A stretch of DNA of 64,000 nucleotides from positions 1 to 64,000 of the forward strand of contig NZ_JAJKBG010000008.1 in NCBI RefSeq assembly GCF_022750635.1, given 5' to 3'. Origin of the DNA: Brevundimonas pishanensis. Lineage in GTDB: Bacteria > Pseudomonadota > Alphaproteobacteria > Caulobacterales > Caulobacteraceae. The position numbers and the translations under genes were made by a program. The notes below the pieces were generated by a model, which ran no database searches, had not been told where the DNA came from, and saw only the letters and a list, made by a program, of their open reading frames with translations. Below, piece after piece: positions 16,360 to 24,141 of the stretch (the first letter of the stretch is position 1; every line of letters starts with the position of its first letter).

Positions 16360-16767
16360 GTGTCCGTAACCGACTTGTCACTGCTGAACCAGATCAAGGG
16401 TCGCCTTGGCTGGCTGGACGATCGCCAGCGGGTGATCGCACAGAACGTCGCCAACTCGGATACGCCGGGTTATGCGGCGCGTGATCTGAAAGTCCCCACC
16501 GACTTTGCCGCGGCGATGAACAAGCAGAACGGGGTGCGCCTGATGGCGACGAACGCTGCGCACATTGTCCCTCCGGGCCAAGCGGTACGTTTCGACGTCA
16601 ACCGCGCGCCTGACAGCGAGACGACGCTGGATGGCAACTCGGTCGTGGTTGAAGAGCAGATGTTGAAGATGGCCGAGAGCCGCATGGCCTATGACGCGGC
16701 CATTGGCTTCTATCAAAAATCCATGTCGATGATCCGTATGGCGGCACGCCGTCCGGGTCAGGGCTGA
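16360..16767 (+). CDS. flgB: Flagellar basal-body rod protein FlgB
   Basis: A 135-residue proximal rod protein. The conserved rod-protein motif VIAQNVANSDTPGYAARD is near residues 25-42, and the C-terminal helix carries MLKMAESRMAYDAAIGFYQKS. The start is GTG at 16360. It is followed after 19 bp by flgC and then fliE, the standard rod operon. The length matches the family. It is exported through the flagellar type III system. Confidence 0.95.
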   Translation: MSVTDLSLLNQIKGRLGWLDDRQRVIAQNVANSDTPGYAARDLKVPTDFAAAMNKQNGVRLMATNAAHIVPPGQAVRFDVNRAPDSETTLDGNSVVVEEQMLKMAESRMAYDAAIGFYQKSMSMIRMAARRPGQG

Positions 16768-16786
16768 GGTCTGGAGGGACTGATCC

Positions 16787-17221
16787 ATGGCTGATCCAAT
16801 CAACGGTCGCCCCGCAACGGCTCGCAACCCCGCCATGGGCGTGGCAGCCTCGGCCCTGCGCGCACAGCAGTCGCGAATGCGTGTCATCGCCGAGAACATA
16901 GCCAATGCGAACTCTACTTCGCCGGTGGCCGGTGGTGATCCGTATCGTCGCCAGATGCCGGTGTTTCAGGCCCGCGACCTGAACGGCTCGACCGGCGTGG
17001 TGCTGGCAGACGTTCGTCCTGACCAGAGCGATTTCAAGCTGGAATACGACCCGTCGCACCCAGCGGCCAACGCCGACGGCTATGTACGCCGTCCCAACGT
17101 CGACACTCTGGTCGAAGCCATGGACATGCGCGAAGCCCAGCGTGCCTATGAAGCCAACCTCAATGTGATCGAGACGGCCCGCGTGATGGAATCCCGCACT
17201 CTCGACATCATCAAACGCTAA
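16787..17221 (+). CDS. flgC: Flagellar basal-body rod protein FlgC
   Basis: A 144-residue rod protein. It has the N-terminal rod motif MRVIAENIANANSTSP, the central YDPSHPAANADGYVRRPNVD motif specific to FlgC, and the C-terminal helix ANLNVIETARVMESRTLDIIK. A GGAGGG ribosome binding site lies upstream of the ATG. It is the second gene of the flgB-flgC-fliE operon. Confidence 0.96.
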   Translation: MADPINGRPATARNPAMGVAASALRAQQSRMRVIAENIANANSTSPVAGGDPYRRQMPVFQARDLNGSTGVVLADVRPDQSDFKLEYDPSHPAANADGYVRRPNVDTLVEAMDMREAQRAYEANLNVIETARVMESRTLDIIKR

Positions 17222-17233
17222 GGGCGCTAGACG

Positions 17234-17545
17234 ATGAATCCGATGATGGCGGCACGCCTCTATTCCACGGTTCAGGGCACGGCTGCGCCGACGGTCGCCA
17301 AGCCCGAGATGGCTGCGCAGACCAAGGGTGCGGGCTTTGCCGAAATGCTGCAATCGGTCGTCGCCCAGACCGCCGAACAGACTCGCGGTGCCGAAGTGCA
17401 GATGGCCCAGAACGTCAACGGTCAGGGCAACCTGATCGACGTCGTCACCTCCATCAGCGCCGCAGAGGCATCGTTGGAAACGGTACTGGCCGTCCGCGAT
17501 CAGGTGATTTCGGCCTATAAAGAAATCATGGCCATGCCGATCTGA
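17234..17545 (+). CDS. fliE: Flagellar hook-basal body adapter FliE
   Basis: A 103-residue FliE, which joins the MS ring and the export gate to the rod. The C-terminal half has the expected helices, with IDVVTSISAAEASLETVLAVRD and VISAYKEIMAMPI at the end. It is the third gene of the rod operon, 12 bp after flgC, and is followed by a strong terminator. Confidence 0.95.
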   Translation: MNPMMAARLYSTVQGTAAPTVAKPEMAAQTKGAGFAEMLQSVVAQTAEQTRGAEVQMAQNVNGQGNLIDVVTSISAAEASLETVLAVRDQVISAYKEIMAMPI

Positions 17546-17566
17546 TCGGCGCGCATGGGCCTAACG

Positions 17567-17602
17567 AAAAAGGGCGGCTCCATCATTAGGGCCGCCCTTT
17601 TT
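17567..17602. terminator. Bidirectional terminator after fliE
   Basis: A-run, GGGCGGC (17572-17578) paired with GCCGCCC (17591-17597), T-run. It can serve both fliE and the convergent lipoprotein gene. Confidence 0.9.
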
Positions 17603-17623
17603 GTTTGCCGGATTAGCGGGAAG

Positions 17624-17947
17624 CTAATTTGGCGAAGTGGTTGTCGTGGTTCGTGTTGTGGTCACGGTATCGCTAAACCCGCTGACCCTGCCGAACATGA
17701 AGGTCACCGAGAGTTCTTTGGTGCGCTCCGTTCCGTCGTCATCGGTCGAAATGCCACGCTCGAAGTACCAAACCTCGTTGCCTTGGGCATCGGTTTCCAT
17801 CCGGTACGGACTGCCCATGGCCTCGCGAACCTGTGACTTCGTCATGCCGTAACGGGCTGGTGTCGGTTCGGTGCTCCATTCTGCGGAAGCGCAGGCGGAC
17901 AGGAGAGAAGTAACGGCGAGGATGGTCCAGATATTCGGTCGCTTCAT
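17624..17947 (-). CDS. Small BamE/SmpA-like lipoprotein
   Basis: A 107-residue lipoprotein. The signal peptide ends at LLSAC (Cys19). The mature part contains YGMTKSQVREAMGSPYR followed by NEVWYFERG, the pattern of the BamE/SmpA-OmlA fold in which a small helix-strand unit precedes a tryptophan-tyrosine strand. The end is a Thr-rich run. AGGAGT lies 6 bases ahead of the ATG. It is not necessarily BamE itself, because this fold is shared by several small lipoproteins. Confidence 0.72.
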   Translation of the reverse strand: MKRPNIWTILAVTSLLSACASAEWSTEPTPARYGMTKSQVREAMGSPYRMETDAQGNEVWYFERGISTDDDGTERTKELSVTFMFGRVSGFSDTVTTTRTTTTTSPN

Positions 17948-17974
17948 GCCGTTACTCCTGACTGTATTTCGAGC

Positions 17975-18562
17975 TTAGCTCCGAACCAGACGAAGGAATT
18001 CTTCGCGGGTGCGGGCGTCTTCTCTCACCGTCCCCAGCAAGCACGAGGTCGTCAAGCTGGAGTGAGGAAGATTTACACCTCGCATGGTCATGCAGGAGTG
18101 CTCGGCTTCGATCACCACGCCCACGCCGTGCGGTTTGAGCACTTCCATGATGGCGTTGGCGATTTCCGAAGTCATCTTCTCTTGAATCTGGAGGCGGCGG
18201 GCAAAACCCTGAACCACGCGGGCCAGTTTGGAAATGCCAACCACGCGGTCGGTCGGAAGATAGGCAACGTGGGCGCGGCCGATCACCGGCAGCATGTGGT
18301 GTTCGCAGTGCGAGACGAAGCGGATGTCCTTCAGGACGACCAGCTCGTCATATCCGCCAACTTCCTGGAAGGTCCGCAGCAGATATTCCTTCGGGTCGAC
18401 GTCATAACCTTGGAACAGCTCGCGATACGACTTGGCCACGCGCTTGGGCGTGTCCAACAGGCCCTCGCGGTCGGGATTGTCCCCGGCCCAGCGGATGAGG
18501 GTACGAACGGCGGCTTCGGCCTCTTCGCGAGAGACGTCGGCAGGGTGCTGGTGATCAGTCAT
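17975..18562 (-). CDS. folE: GTP cyclohydrolase I
   Basis: A 195-residue type I GTP cyclohydrolase, which converts GTP to 7,8-dihydroneopterin triphosphate in folate biosynthesis. The zinc-site and active-site motifs are clear: [22 protein letters not shown] and [12 protein letters not shown]. It is full length. It is 27 bp upstream of the lipoprotein gene on the same strand and may be co-transcribed with it. It is divergent from fliQ. Confidence 0.97.
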   Translation of the reverse strand: MTDHQHPADVSREEAEAAVRTLIRWAGDNPDREGLLDTPKRVAKSYRELFQGYDVDPKEYLLRTFQEVGGYDELVVLKDIRFVSHCEHHMLPVIGRAHVAYLPTDRVVGISKLARVVQGFARRLQIQEKMTSEIANAIMEVLKPHGVGVVIEAEHSCMTMRGVNLPHSSLTTSCLLGTVREDARTREEFLRLVRS

Positions 18563-18648
18563 GAATGCTCTTTAGGACAGACCGCGACGTTTGGGGAGGG
18601 TGCTTGGGTACGGTTTTACTTATCAACCGGATCACCTTCGCTGTGTGG

Positions 18649-18664
18649 TTATCAACTCGTTAAC
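18649..18664 (+). promoter_or_regulatory. CtrA-like box ahead of fliQ
   Basis: TTAT (18649-18652), seven bases, TTAAC (18660-18664): one mismatch from TTAA-N7-TTAAC with correct spacing, 41 bp upstream of the fliQ start. The motif continues as TTAACCAT, a known CtrA half-site form. It is a likely class II flagellar promoter. Confidence 0.6.
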
Positions 18665-18705
18665 CATAGTGTCGGCATTTATTGCCTAGGTTGTCGGAGC
18701 GGGTC

Positions 18706-18969
18706 ATGAGTGGCGCGGAAGTACTGGATGTGGGGCGTGATGCCCTGTGGCTGACGATCCAGCTGTGCCTGCCGGCTCTGGTCGTGGCGCTGGTGGTCGG
18801 TGTGGCCATCGGTCTGTTCCAGGCTTTGACCCAAATTCAGGAACAGACGCTGGTCTATGCGCCCAAGATCATCGCCATCTTCGTCACCCTGTTGCTGGCT
18901 CTGCCGCTGATGGGGGCGCTGATGGGTGCGTTTATGCGCGACATCGCCGCCAAAATCGCCGGAATCTAG
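18706..18969 (+). CDS. fliQ: Flagellar export gate protein FliQ
   Basis: An 87-residue FliQ with two membrane helices (about 16-38 and 52-74) and the family motif GLFQALTQIQEQTLVYAPKI between them. The start at 18706 was chosen because GGAG lies 6 bases upstream; an in-frame start at 18682 has no support. First gene of fliQ-fliR-flhB. Confidence 0.96.
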   Translation: MSGAEVLDVGRDALWLTIQLCLPALVVALVVGVAIGLFQALTQIQEQTLVYAPKIIAIFVTLLLALPLMGALMGAFMRDIAAKIAGI

Positions 18970-18976
18970 GGGCCGG

Positions 18977-19747
18977 ATGGAGCCATACGCCACAGTCGCA
19001 CAGGTTTGGGCGAGCGGACTTTTGTTCGCTCGGCTGGGCGCGATTGTCATGCTGATACCGGGTATTGGCGAAGCCTATGTTCCGGCGCGGGTCCGTTTGT
19101 CGCTGGCGCTGCTTCTGGCCATGGCGATGTATCCGATTGTTGGTCACACGCTTCCGGCTCTGCCGCCGACGCTGGGCGGCACGGTGGGACTGATCCTGCG
19201 CGAGTTGATTGTCGGGTTGGCGATAGGCGCGATCCTGCGCATCTTCATGCAGGCTCTGACGACTGCAGGCGAGATCGTATCGCTGCAGACGACGCTGAGC
19301 TTTGCCCAGACGGCCAACCCGATGCAGGCCTCACCGGGTTCGACCCTGTCGGCATTTCTGGCGCTGCTGGGCGTTACGCTCGTGTTCGCCACAAATACGC
19401 ACCACATGTTTGTGGGGGCGATTGTGGGCTCCTACGAACTTATCGGGCCGACCAAGCCCTTCATCGCTTCGGACTTCACCGCCATGGCCGTCAGGACCAT
19501 GAGCCAGAGTTTCCTGTTGGGGGTACAACTGGCAGCGCCTGTTCTGGTGTTCGCGCTGGTGTTCAATCTGGCTTCCGGTCTGGTGGCGCGGGTGATGCCC
19601 GCGTTTCAGGTTTACTTTGCCGCAGCACCTCTCAGCGTGCTGCTGGGGCTCTCGATCTTTGCGCTCAGCCTGGGCGTGGTGGGGACGGTTTTCATCAGCC
19701 GTTACCAGGCGGTCCTGAGCCAGTTCACGGGAGGCGCGCTTGGCTGA
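18977..19747 (+). CDS. fliR: Flagellar export gate protein FliR
   Basis: A 256-residue FliR with about six membrane helices and the conserved stretches RVRLSLALLLAMAMYP, AGEIVSLQTTLSFAQ and NLASGLVARVMPAFQVYF. The start ATG at 18977 is 7 bp after the fliQ stop codon and follows AGGGG. Its end overlaps flhB by 8 bases. It completes the FliPQR gate with fliP at 15 kb. Confidence 0.96.
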   Translation: MEPYATVAQVWASGLLFARLGAIVMLIPGIGEAYVPARVRLSLALLLAMAMYPIVGHTLPALPPTLGGTVGLILRELIVGLAIGAILRIFMQALTTAGEIVSLQTTLSFAQTANPMQASPGSTLSAFLALLGVTLVFATNTHHMFVGAIVGSYELIGPTKPFIASDFTAMAVRTMSQSFLLGVQLAAPVLVFALVFNLASGLVARVMPAFQVYFAAAPLSVLLGLSIFALSLGVVGTVFISRYQAVLSQFTGGALG

Positions 19748-20819
19748 AGACGCCGACCAGGACTCAAAAACAGAAGAGGCCACCCCGCGAAAACTCGAGG
19801 AGGCGCGCAAGAAAGGTGACTTTGCGCGTTCTCCGGATGTAGCCACAACCATGGCCCTCGGAGGCGCGGCGGCTGTGCTGCTGTTTGGCGGTGCCGGTTT
19901 CAGCCAGCAGATCGCCGCACAACTGCTGCCCTTCATCGAGCGTCCGCACACCATGTTGGGCGGACTGGAAGCCGGCGCGGGTATGGAACTGGGCATGACA
20001 GCCGTACTGGCTGCGGCACCATTCCTGATGGTCCTTATGCTGGCGGTAATCGTGGGCAGTGTGGTGGGAAATGTGGCCCAGTCGCAGGGCTTCATCTTCA
20101 CTGCCGAGAAGATCAAGCCCAAGCTGTCGGCGCTAAGCCCTCTGTCGGGCTTCAAACGCATTTTCGGGCCGGACGGTCTGGTCCAGTTCCTCAAGACCTT
20201 CCTCAAGCTGGTGGCGATCGGGGGCGTGTGCTGGTGGGTGCTGAAGCCCCACGTGCGCGAGGTCGAGAACATGGCAGCGATGAGCCCGCTGGCCATCCTG
20301 CCCTATGCCAAGGACATGGCGTTCAAACTGTTTCTGGCGGCGCTGGTGTTTCTGGGCGCGACGGCGGGAGCAGACTATTTGTGGCAGCGCATCCGCTTTG
20401 CCAAACGTATGCGGATGACCAAGCAGGAAACCAAGGACGACTACAAACAGTCCGAAGGCGACCCCCACGTCAAAGGCCGCTTGCGTCAGTTGCGTATGCA
20501 GCGAAGCCGCCAGCGGATGATGCAGGCTGTGCCGACCGCGACCGTCATCATTACCAACCCGACCCACTATTCGGTCGCGCTTCGCTATAATCCTGACGAC
20601 GGCGATCCGGCACCCGTGTGCGTGGCCAAGGGTGTGGATGCTATGGCACTGCGCATCCGCGAGGTCGCTAAGGAACACGACGTGCCGATCATCGAGAACG
20701 TGCCTCTAGCGCGGGCGCTTTATGCAACGGTGGATGTCGACGACATTATCCCGCGCGAGCATTTCGAGGCTGCGGCCAAGGTCATCGGCTTCGTGATGCA
20801 AAAGCGCAAAGCGCACTGA
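19740..20819 (+). CDS. flhB: Flagellar export switch protein FlhB
   Basis: A 359-residue FlhB. Four membrane helices are followed by a cytoplasmic domain carrying the autocleavage motif NPTH at residues 273-276, which switches export specificity from hook to filament. The N terminus (TEEATPRKLEEARKKGDFARSPD) is typical. Translation starts at TTG, overlapping fliR by 8 bases, with GGGAGG upstream. cckA follows after about 100 bp. Confidence 0.96.
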   Translation: MAEDADQDSKTEEATPRKLEEARKKGDFARSPDVATTMALGGAAAVLLFGGAGFSQQIAAQLLPFIERPHTMLGGLEAGAGMELGMTAVLAAAPFLMVLMLAVIVGSVVGNVAQSQGFIFTAEKIKPKLSALSPLSGFKRIFGPDGLVQFLKTFLKLVAIGGVCWWVLKPHVREVENMAAMSPLAILPYAKDMAFKLFLAALVFLGATAGADYLWQRIRFAKRMRMTKQETKDDYKQSEGDPHVKGRLRQLRMQRSRQRMMQAVPTATVIITNPTHYSVALRYNPDDGDPAPVCVAKGVDAMALRIREVAKEHDVPIIENVPLARALYATVDVDDIIPREHFEAAAKVIGFVMQKRKAH

Positions 20820-20923
20820 CCGCCATGGTGGTCTAAGGCGGGATTGTCCCGCATAGGCACAGGATCGGGTTAAGCTTCGTTGCATAAACTCGGTGCGAAA
20901 TGATTCGCTAAGGGCGAGACGTG

Positions 20924-22993
20924 ATGACGGTTTCCACTCCGCAACATCGGCTAAAGGTTCCCAGCGGGCGTTCGATGCGGCTTGATCCTTTGCTGCTGCT
21001 GATGGCCGTCGGCTTTGCGCTGACCGTCGCGGCGATTGCCTATCCGGCATTTCGCGTCAGTGCCCTGAGTGCGCCCAGTCTCATTCTGGTGATGACCGCC
21101 GGTGCCATCGCCACCATCGGTCTTTTGGTGTTTGGTCGCGGTGAAGCCAGCCGTCCTCTGGGCGATACCGCCGTGGATATGCTGGATGCACTGTCCGAAC
21201 CGGCGGCTCTTGTTTGGGAATCCGGTCAGGTTCTGGCCTACAACGCTGCCTGGGCTGACGAGAACGGCGACCTCATCCACCTGCCGCGCGGAAAGTCGGG
21301 GCGCGCTCTCTACATGGCGTTTGCGCAGGCGCGCGAAGGCGAGCAGGGCCGCGCCATCGTCCAGATCGGTAGCCGCGAAATCGAGGTGCTGATCGGCCTT
21401 GCCGGACAGGGACGTTATCTGGTGCGGGCCGCGCCCGAGGCGGTGTTGCCAGTCTCTCTTGCCCCGCAGAATGCGCCTGTCGCCAGCGCGGTGGGCGAAC
21501 TTCGCGCTATGGCAGCGGGGGCTCCCTTTGGCTCGGGTGTGATCCGTGGCGATGACCTGTTCGCGGGTCGCGTGCACGACGCCAACGCCGCGCTTTCTGT
21601 CCTGACCGGGCCGGCAGCGTCGGGGGATGCCGCCTTCGGACACCTGTTTGACGCCGCAGGGCTCGCAGAAGCACGGGCCAAGCTGGAAGCCGGATCGTCC
21701 GGTCCCATCGAGCTTATCGCCCGCGCCCATCCGGATCGCAGCCTGCACCTGTATGTCGCGCCCGAGGGCGATGGCCGCCGTATTTGGCTGTTCGACGTTA
21801 CCGGCCAGAAGTCGATGGAGCTACAGCTCTCGCAAGCCCAGAAGATGCAGGCCGTCGGCCAGTTGGCCGGTGGCGTGGCTCACGACTTCAACAACCTTCT
21901 GACAGCGATCCAGCTTCAGTTGTCGGGCCTGCTGGAGCGCCATCCAGTGGGTGATCCCTCCTATGAGGGCCTCAACGAAATCCGTCAGACCGCCATTCGC
22001 GCTGCCGATCTGGTGCGCAAGCTATTGGCCTTCTCGCGCAAATCGACTGTGCGCCGCGAACGTCTGGATCTGGGCGAGTTGGTTGGTGAATTCGCTGTCC
22101 TGCTGCGCCGTCTGCTGCGTGAGGATGTGCGTCTGGAGACAGACCACGGTCGCGACCTACCGCTGGTGCTGGCCGACAAGAGCCAGCTGGAGACGGCGGT
22201 CATGAACCTTGCCGTTAACGCTCGCGATGCGATGCGCGGTGTGGTCGAGCCGGGGGCCGGTGTGGTGACGATCCGTACGCGACGCCTGACACAGAGCCAT
22301 GCGCGTGATCTGGGCTGGCGGGATGCGACCGAAGAGGTGGCTTTGATCGAGGTGTCCGACACCGGTCCGGGCGTTCCGCCCGAGCTTTTGGACAAGATTT
22401 TCGAACCGTTCTTCACCACCAAGGCCGTGAACGAAGGCACGGGCATGGGTCTGGCAACTGTTTACGGCATCGTCCAGCAGGCCGGTGGCCATATCTCTGT
22501 GACCAATATCGAGGGCGCGGGGGCCGCGTTCCGCATCTTCCTGCCTGCCGCTTCGGCAGAGGAACTGGTCGAGGTGCCGGTGGTCGAGAAGGTGGCAAAG
22601 GCCCCTCGCGACTTGTCCGGCGCAGGCCGCATCCTGTTCGTTGAGGACGAGGCGGCGGTGCGCGGTATTGCGGCACGCCTGCTGCGTCAGCGCGGCTATG
22701 AGGTGATCGAGGCCGCCGACGGTGAAGAGGCGCTTGAGCTGGCCGAGGAATGGTCGGGTCAGATCGATATGCTGATCTCGGATGTCATCATGCCGGGGCT
22801 GGACGGTCCGTCGCTGCTGCGCAAAGCGCGCAAATATATTGGTGACGTGCCGGTCCTGTTTATCTCGGGCTATGCCGAAAGCGATTTCTCGGACCTGCTA
22901 CAGGACGAGGTGGGCGTAAGCTTCCTGCCCAAGCCGCTCGATATCAAGTCTCTCGCAGAGCGCGTGAAACAGGAACTCCACGCGGAAGCCTGA
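20924..22993 (+). CDS. cckA: CckA, hybrid cell-cycle histidine kinase/phosphatase
   Basis: A 689-residue hybrid kinase that in Caulobacterales feeds phosphate through ChpT to CtrA and CpdR. Two membrane segments lie near 20-65, followed by PAS-type sensor regions (about 80-300). The HisKA domain has the phosphorylated His at about 320 (GVAHDFNNLLTAI), the ATPase domain follows (NLAVNARDAM, DTGPGVP, GTGMGLATVYGI), and a receiver domain has its phospho-Asp near 620 (LISDVIMPGLDG). Length, residue positions and location after flhB match Caulobacter CckA. GTG at 20921 and ATG at 20924 are both possible starts; ATG is better placed after AAGGGCGAG. One GATTC site lies about 20 bp upstream. Confidence 0.95.
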   Translation: MTVSTPQHRLKVPSGRSMRLDPLLLLMAVGFALTVAAIAYPAFRVSALSAPSLILVMTAGAIATIGLLVFGRGEASRPLGDTAVDMLDALSEPAALVWESGQVLAYNAAWADENGDLIHLPRGKSGRALYMAFAQAREGEQGRAIVQIGSREIEVLIGLAGQGRYLVRAAPEAVLPVSLAPQNAPVASAVGELRAMAAGAPFGSGVIRGDDLFAGRVHDANAALSVLTGPAASGDAAFGHLFDAAGLAEARAKLEAGSSGPIELIARAHPDRSLHLYVAPEGDGRRIWLFDVTGQKSMELQLSQAQKMQAVGQLAGGVAHDFNNLLTAIQLQLSGLLERHPVGDPSYEGLNEIRQTAIRAADLVRKLLAFSRKSTVRRERLDLGELVGEFAVLLRRLLREDVRLETDHGRDLPLVLADKSQLETAVMNLAVNARDAMRGVVEPGAGVVTIRTRRLTQSHARDLGWRDATEEVALIEVSDTGPGVPPELLDKIFEPFFTTKAVNEGTGMGLATVYGIVQQAGGHISVTNIEGAGAAFRIFLPAASAEELVEVPVVEKVAKAPRDLSGAGRILFVEDEAAVRGIAARLLRQRGYEVIEAADGEEALELAEEWSGQIDMLISDVIMPGLDGPSLLRKARKYIGDVPVLFISGYAESDFSDLLQDEVGVSFLPKPLDIKSLAERVKQELHAEA

Positions 22994-23000
22994 TCGCGTC

Positions 23001-23192
23001 TCAGGCGCTGATTTCGAAACGCCAGTCCTCGACACTGCTCTCGGAGCGGCGCTCGCGGGCCTGTGCGTAAAAGAAGTCCGCCATCTCGAAGATTTGCAGC
23101 CGCGTCATGCGGCTCATGACGGGTGCAAGCTGCTCTTTCATAAGAGCCAGCTGTTCTTCGGTCACCCGAGAGGAGGGGTCGTATTCGTGCAT
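23001..23192 (-). CDS. Unknown 63-residue acidic helical protein
   Basis: A short soluble protein, probably all helix (EEQLALMKEQLAPVMSRMTRLQIFEMADFFYAQ), with no signal peptide or recognised domain. It lies alone between cckA and the superoxide dismutase gene, reading towards cckA, whose stop codon is 7 bp away. The codon pattern looks genuine, but the ribosome binding site is weak. I do not recognise the family. Confidence 0.55.
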   Translation of the reverse strand: MHEYDPSSRVTEEQLALMKEQLAPVMSRMTRLQIFEMADFFYAQARERRSESSVEDWRFEISA

Positions 23193-23374
23193 AAGGGTAC
23201 CCGGGGAGAAGGCCGTGTTTGGAATTCAACGTAGGGTTCCCGTTTGCGTTCCCCGCCTTCGGTCCTCGCGAAGAAAAATCACGTAAAACGCACCTCGGGG
23301 GTTGGGTTCGTGGCACGGCAGCTTAGATAGTAGCCTAGGAATCAAACCATCGACTTTTGATAAGGAGTCTCCTC

Positions 23375-23989
23375 ATGGCCTTCACTCTCCCGCCTCTCCC
23401 GTACGCCTACGACGCGCTGGAACCGGCCATCGACAAGGAGACGATGACCTTCCACCACGACAAGCACCACCAGACCTACGTCGACAACCTGAACAAGGCT
23501 GTTGATGCCGACGCTTCGCTGCAGGGCCTGTCGCTGGAAGACATGTTCGCCAAGATGTCGTCGCTGCCGAAGGCCGTGCGCAACAACGGCGGCGGCCACT
23601 GGAACCACGCCCTGTTCTGGGAACTGCTGGCTCCGGCCGATAAGGCTGGCCAACCGTCGGCTGAACTGGCTGCGGCTATCGATGCCGACCTCGGCGGTAT
23701 GGACGCCTTCAAGGAAGCCTTTAATGCTGCCGGCGCTGGCCAGTTCGGTTCTGGCTGGGCTTGGCTGATCGTTCAGGACGGCAAGCTGAAGGTCACCTCG
23801 ACCCCGAACCAGGACAACCCGCTGATGGACGTCGCGGACGAGAAGGGCGCAGTCGTTCTCGGTGCCGACGTTTGGGAGCACGCCTATTACCTCAAGTACC
23901 AGAACCGCCGCGCCGACTATCTGAAGTCGTTCTGGACGGTCGTAAACTGGAACAAGGTCAACGAGCTGTACGCCGCCGCTACGGCCTAA
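23375..23989 (+). CDS. Superoxide dismutase, Fe/Mn family
   Basis: A 204-residue cytoplasmic superoxide dismutase. The four metal ligands are in place: His in the FHHDKHH segment, His in [13 protein letters not shown], and Asp and His in [12 protein letters not shown]. The NQDNPLMD segment and GGGH motif are more like manganese-type enzymes, although Caulobacterales enzymes of this family are often named SodB, so the metal is left open. A perfect AAGGAG lies 7 bases ahead of ATG; an upstream start at 23357 was rejected. It is monocistronic with its own terminator. Confidence 0.95.
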   Translation: MAFTLPPLPYAYDALEPAIDKETMTFHHDKHHQTYVDNLNKAVDADASLQGLSLEDMFAKMSSLPKAVRNNGGGHWNHALFWELLAPADKAGQPSAELAAAIDADLGGMDAFKEAFNAAGAGQFGSGWAWLIVQDGKLKVTSTPNQDNPLMDVADEKGAVVLGADVWEHAYYLKYQNRRADYLKSFWTVVNWNKVNELYAAATA

Positions 23990-24025
23990 ATTCGTACCGC
24001 CAACCGATTTTTCGGTGGATAGAAG

Positions 24026-24056
24026 CAGGGAGCCGGTCATTCCGGCTCCCTGTTTT
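24026..24056 (+). terminator. Terminator after superoxide dismutase
   Basis: An 11-bp stem CAGGGAGCCGG/CCGGCTCCCTG around TCATT, followed by TTTTA. Confidence 0.9.
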
Positions 24057-24141
24057 ACGTTTAAGGGTCTGTTATCCTTAAGCGTTCGCAGGGTAGTTAC
24101 GTCTCGAGGGGCAGAAAGAACCCTCAACGTTGGGGCGTAGT

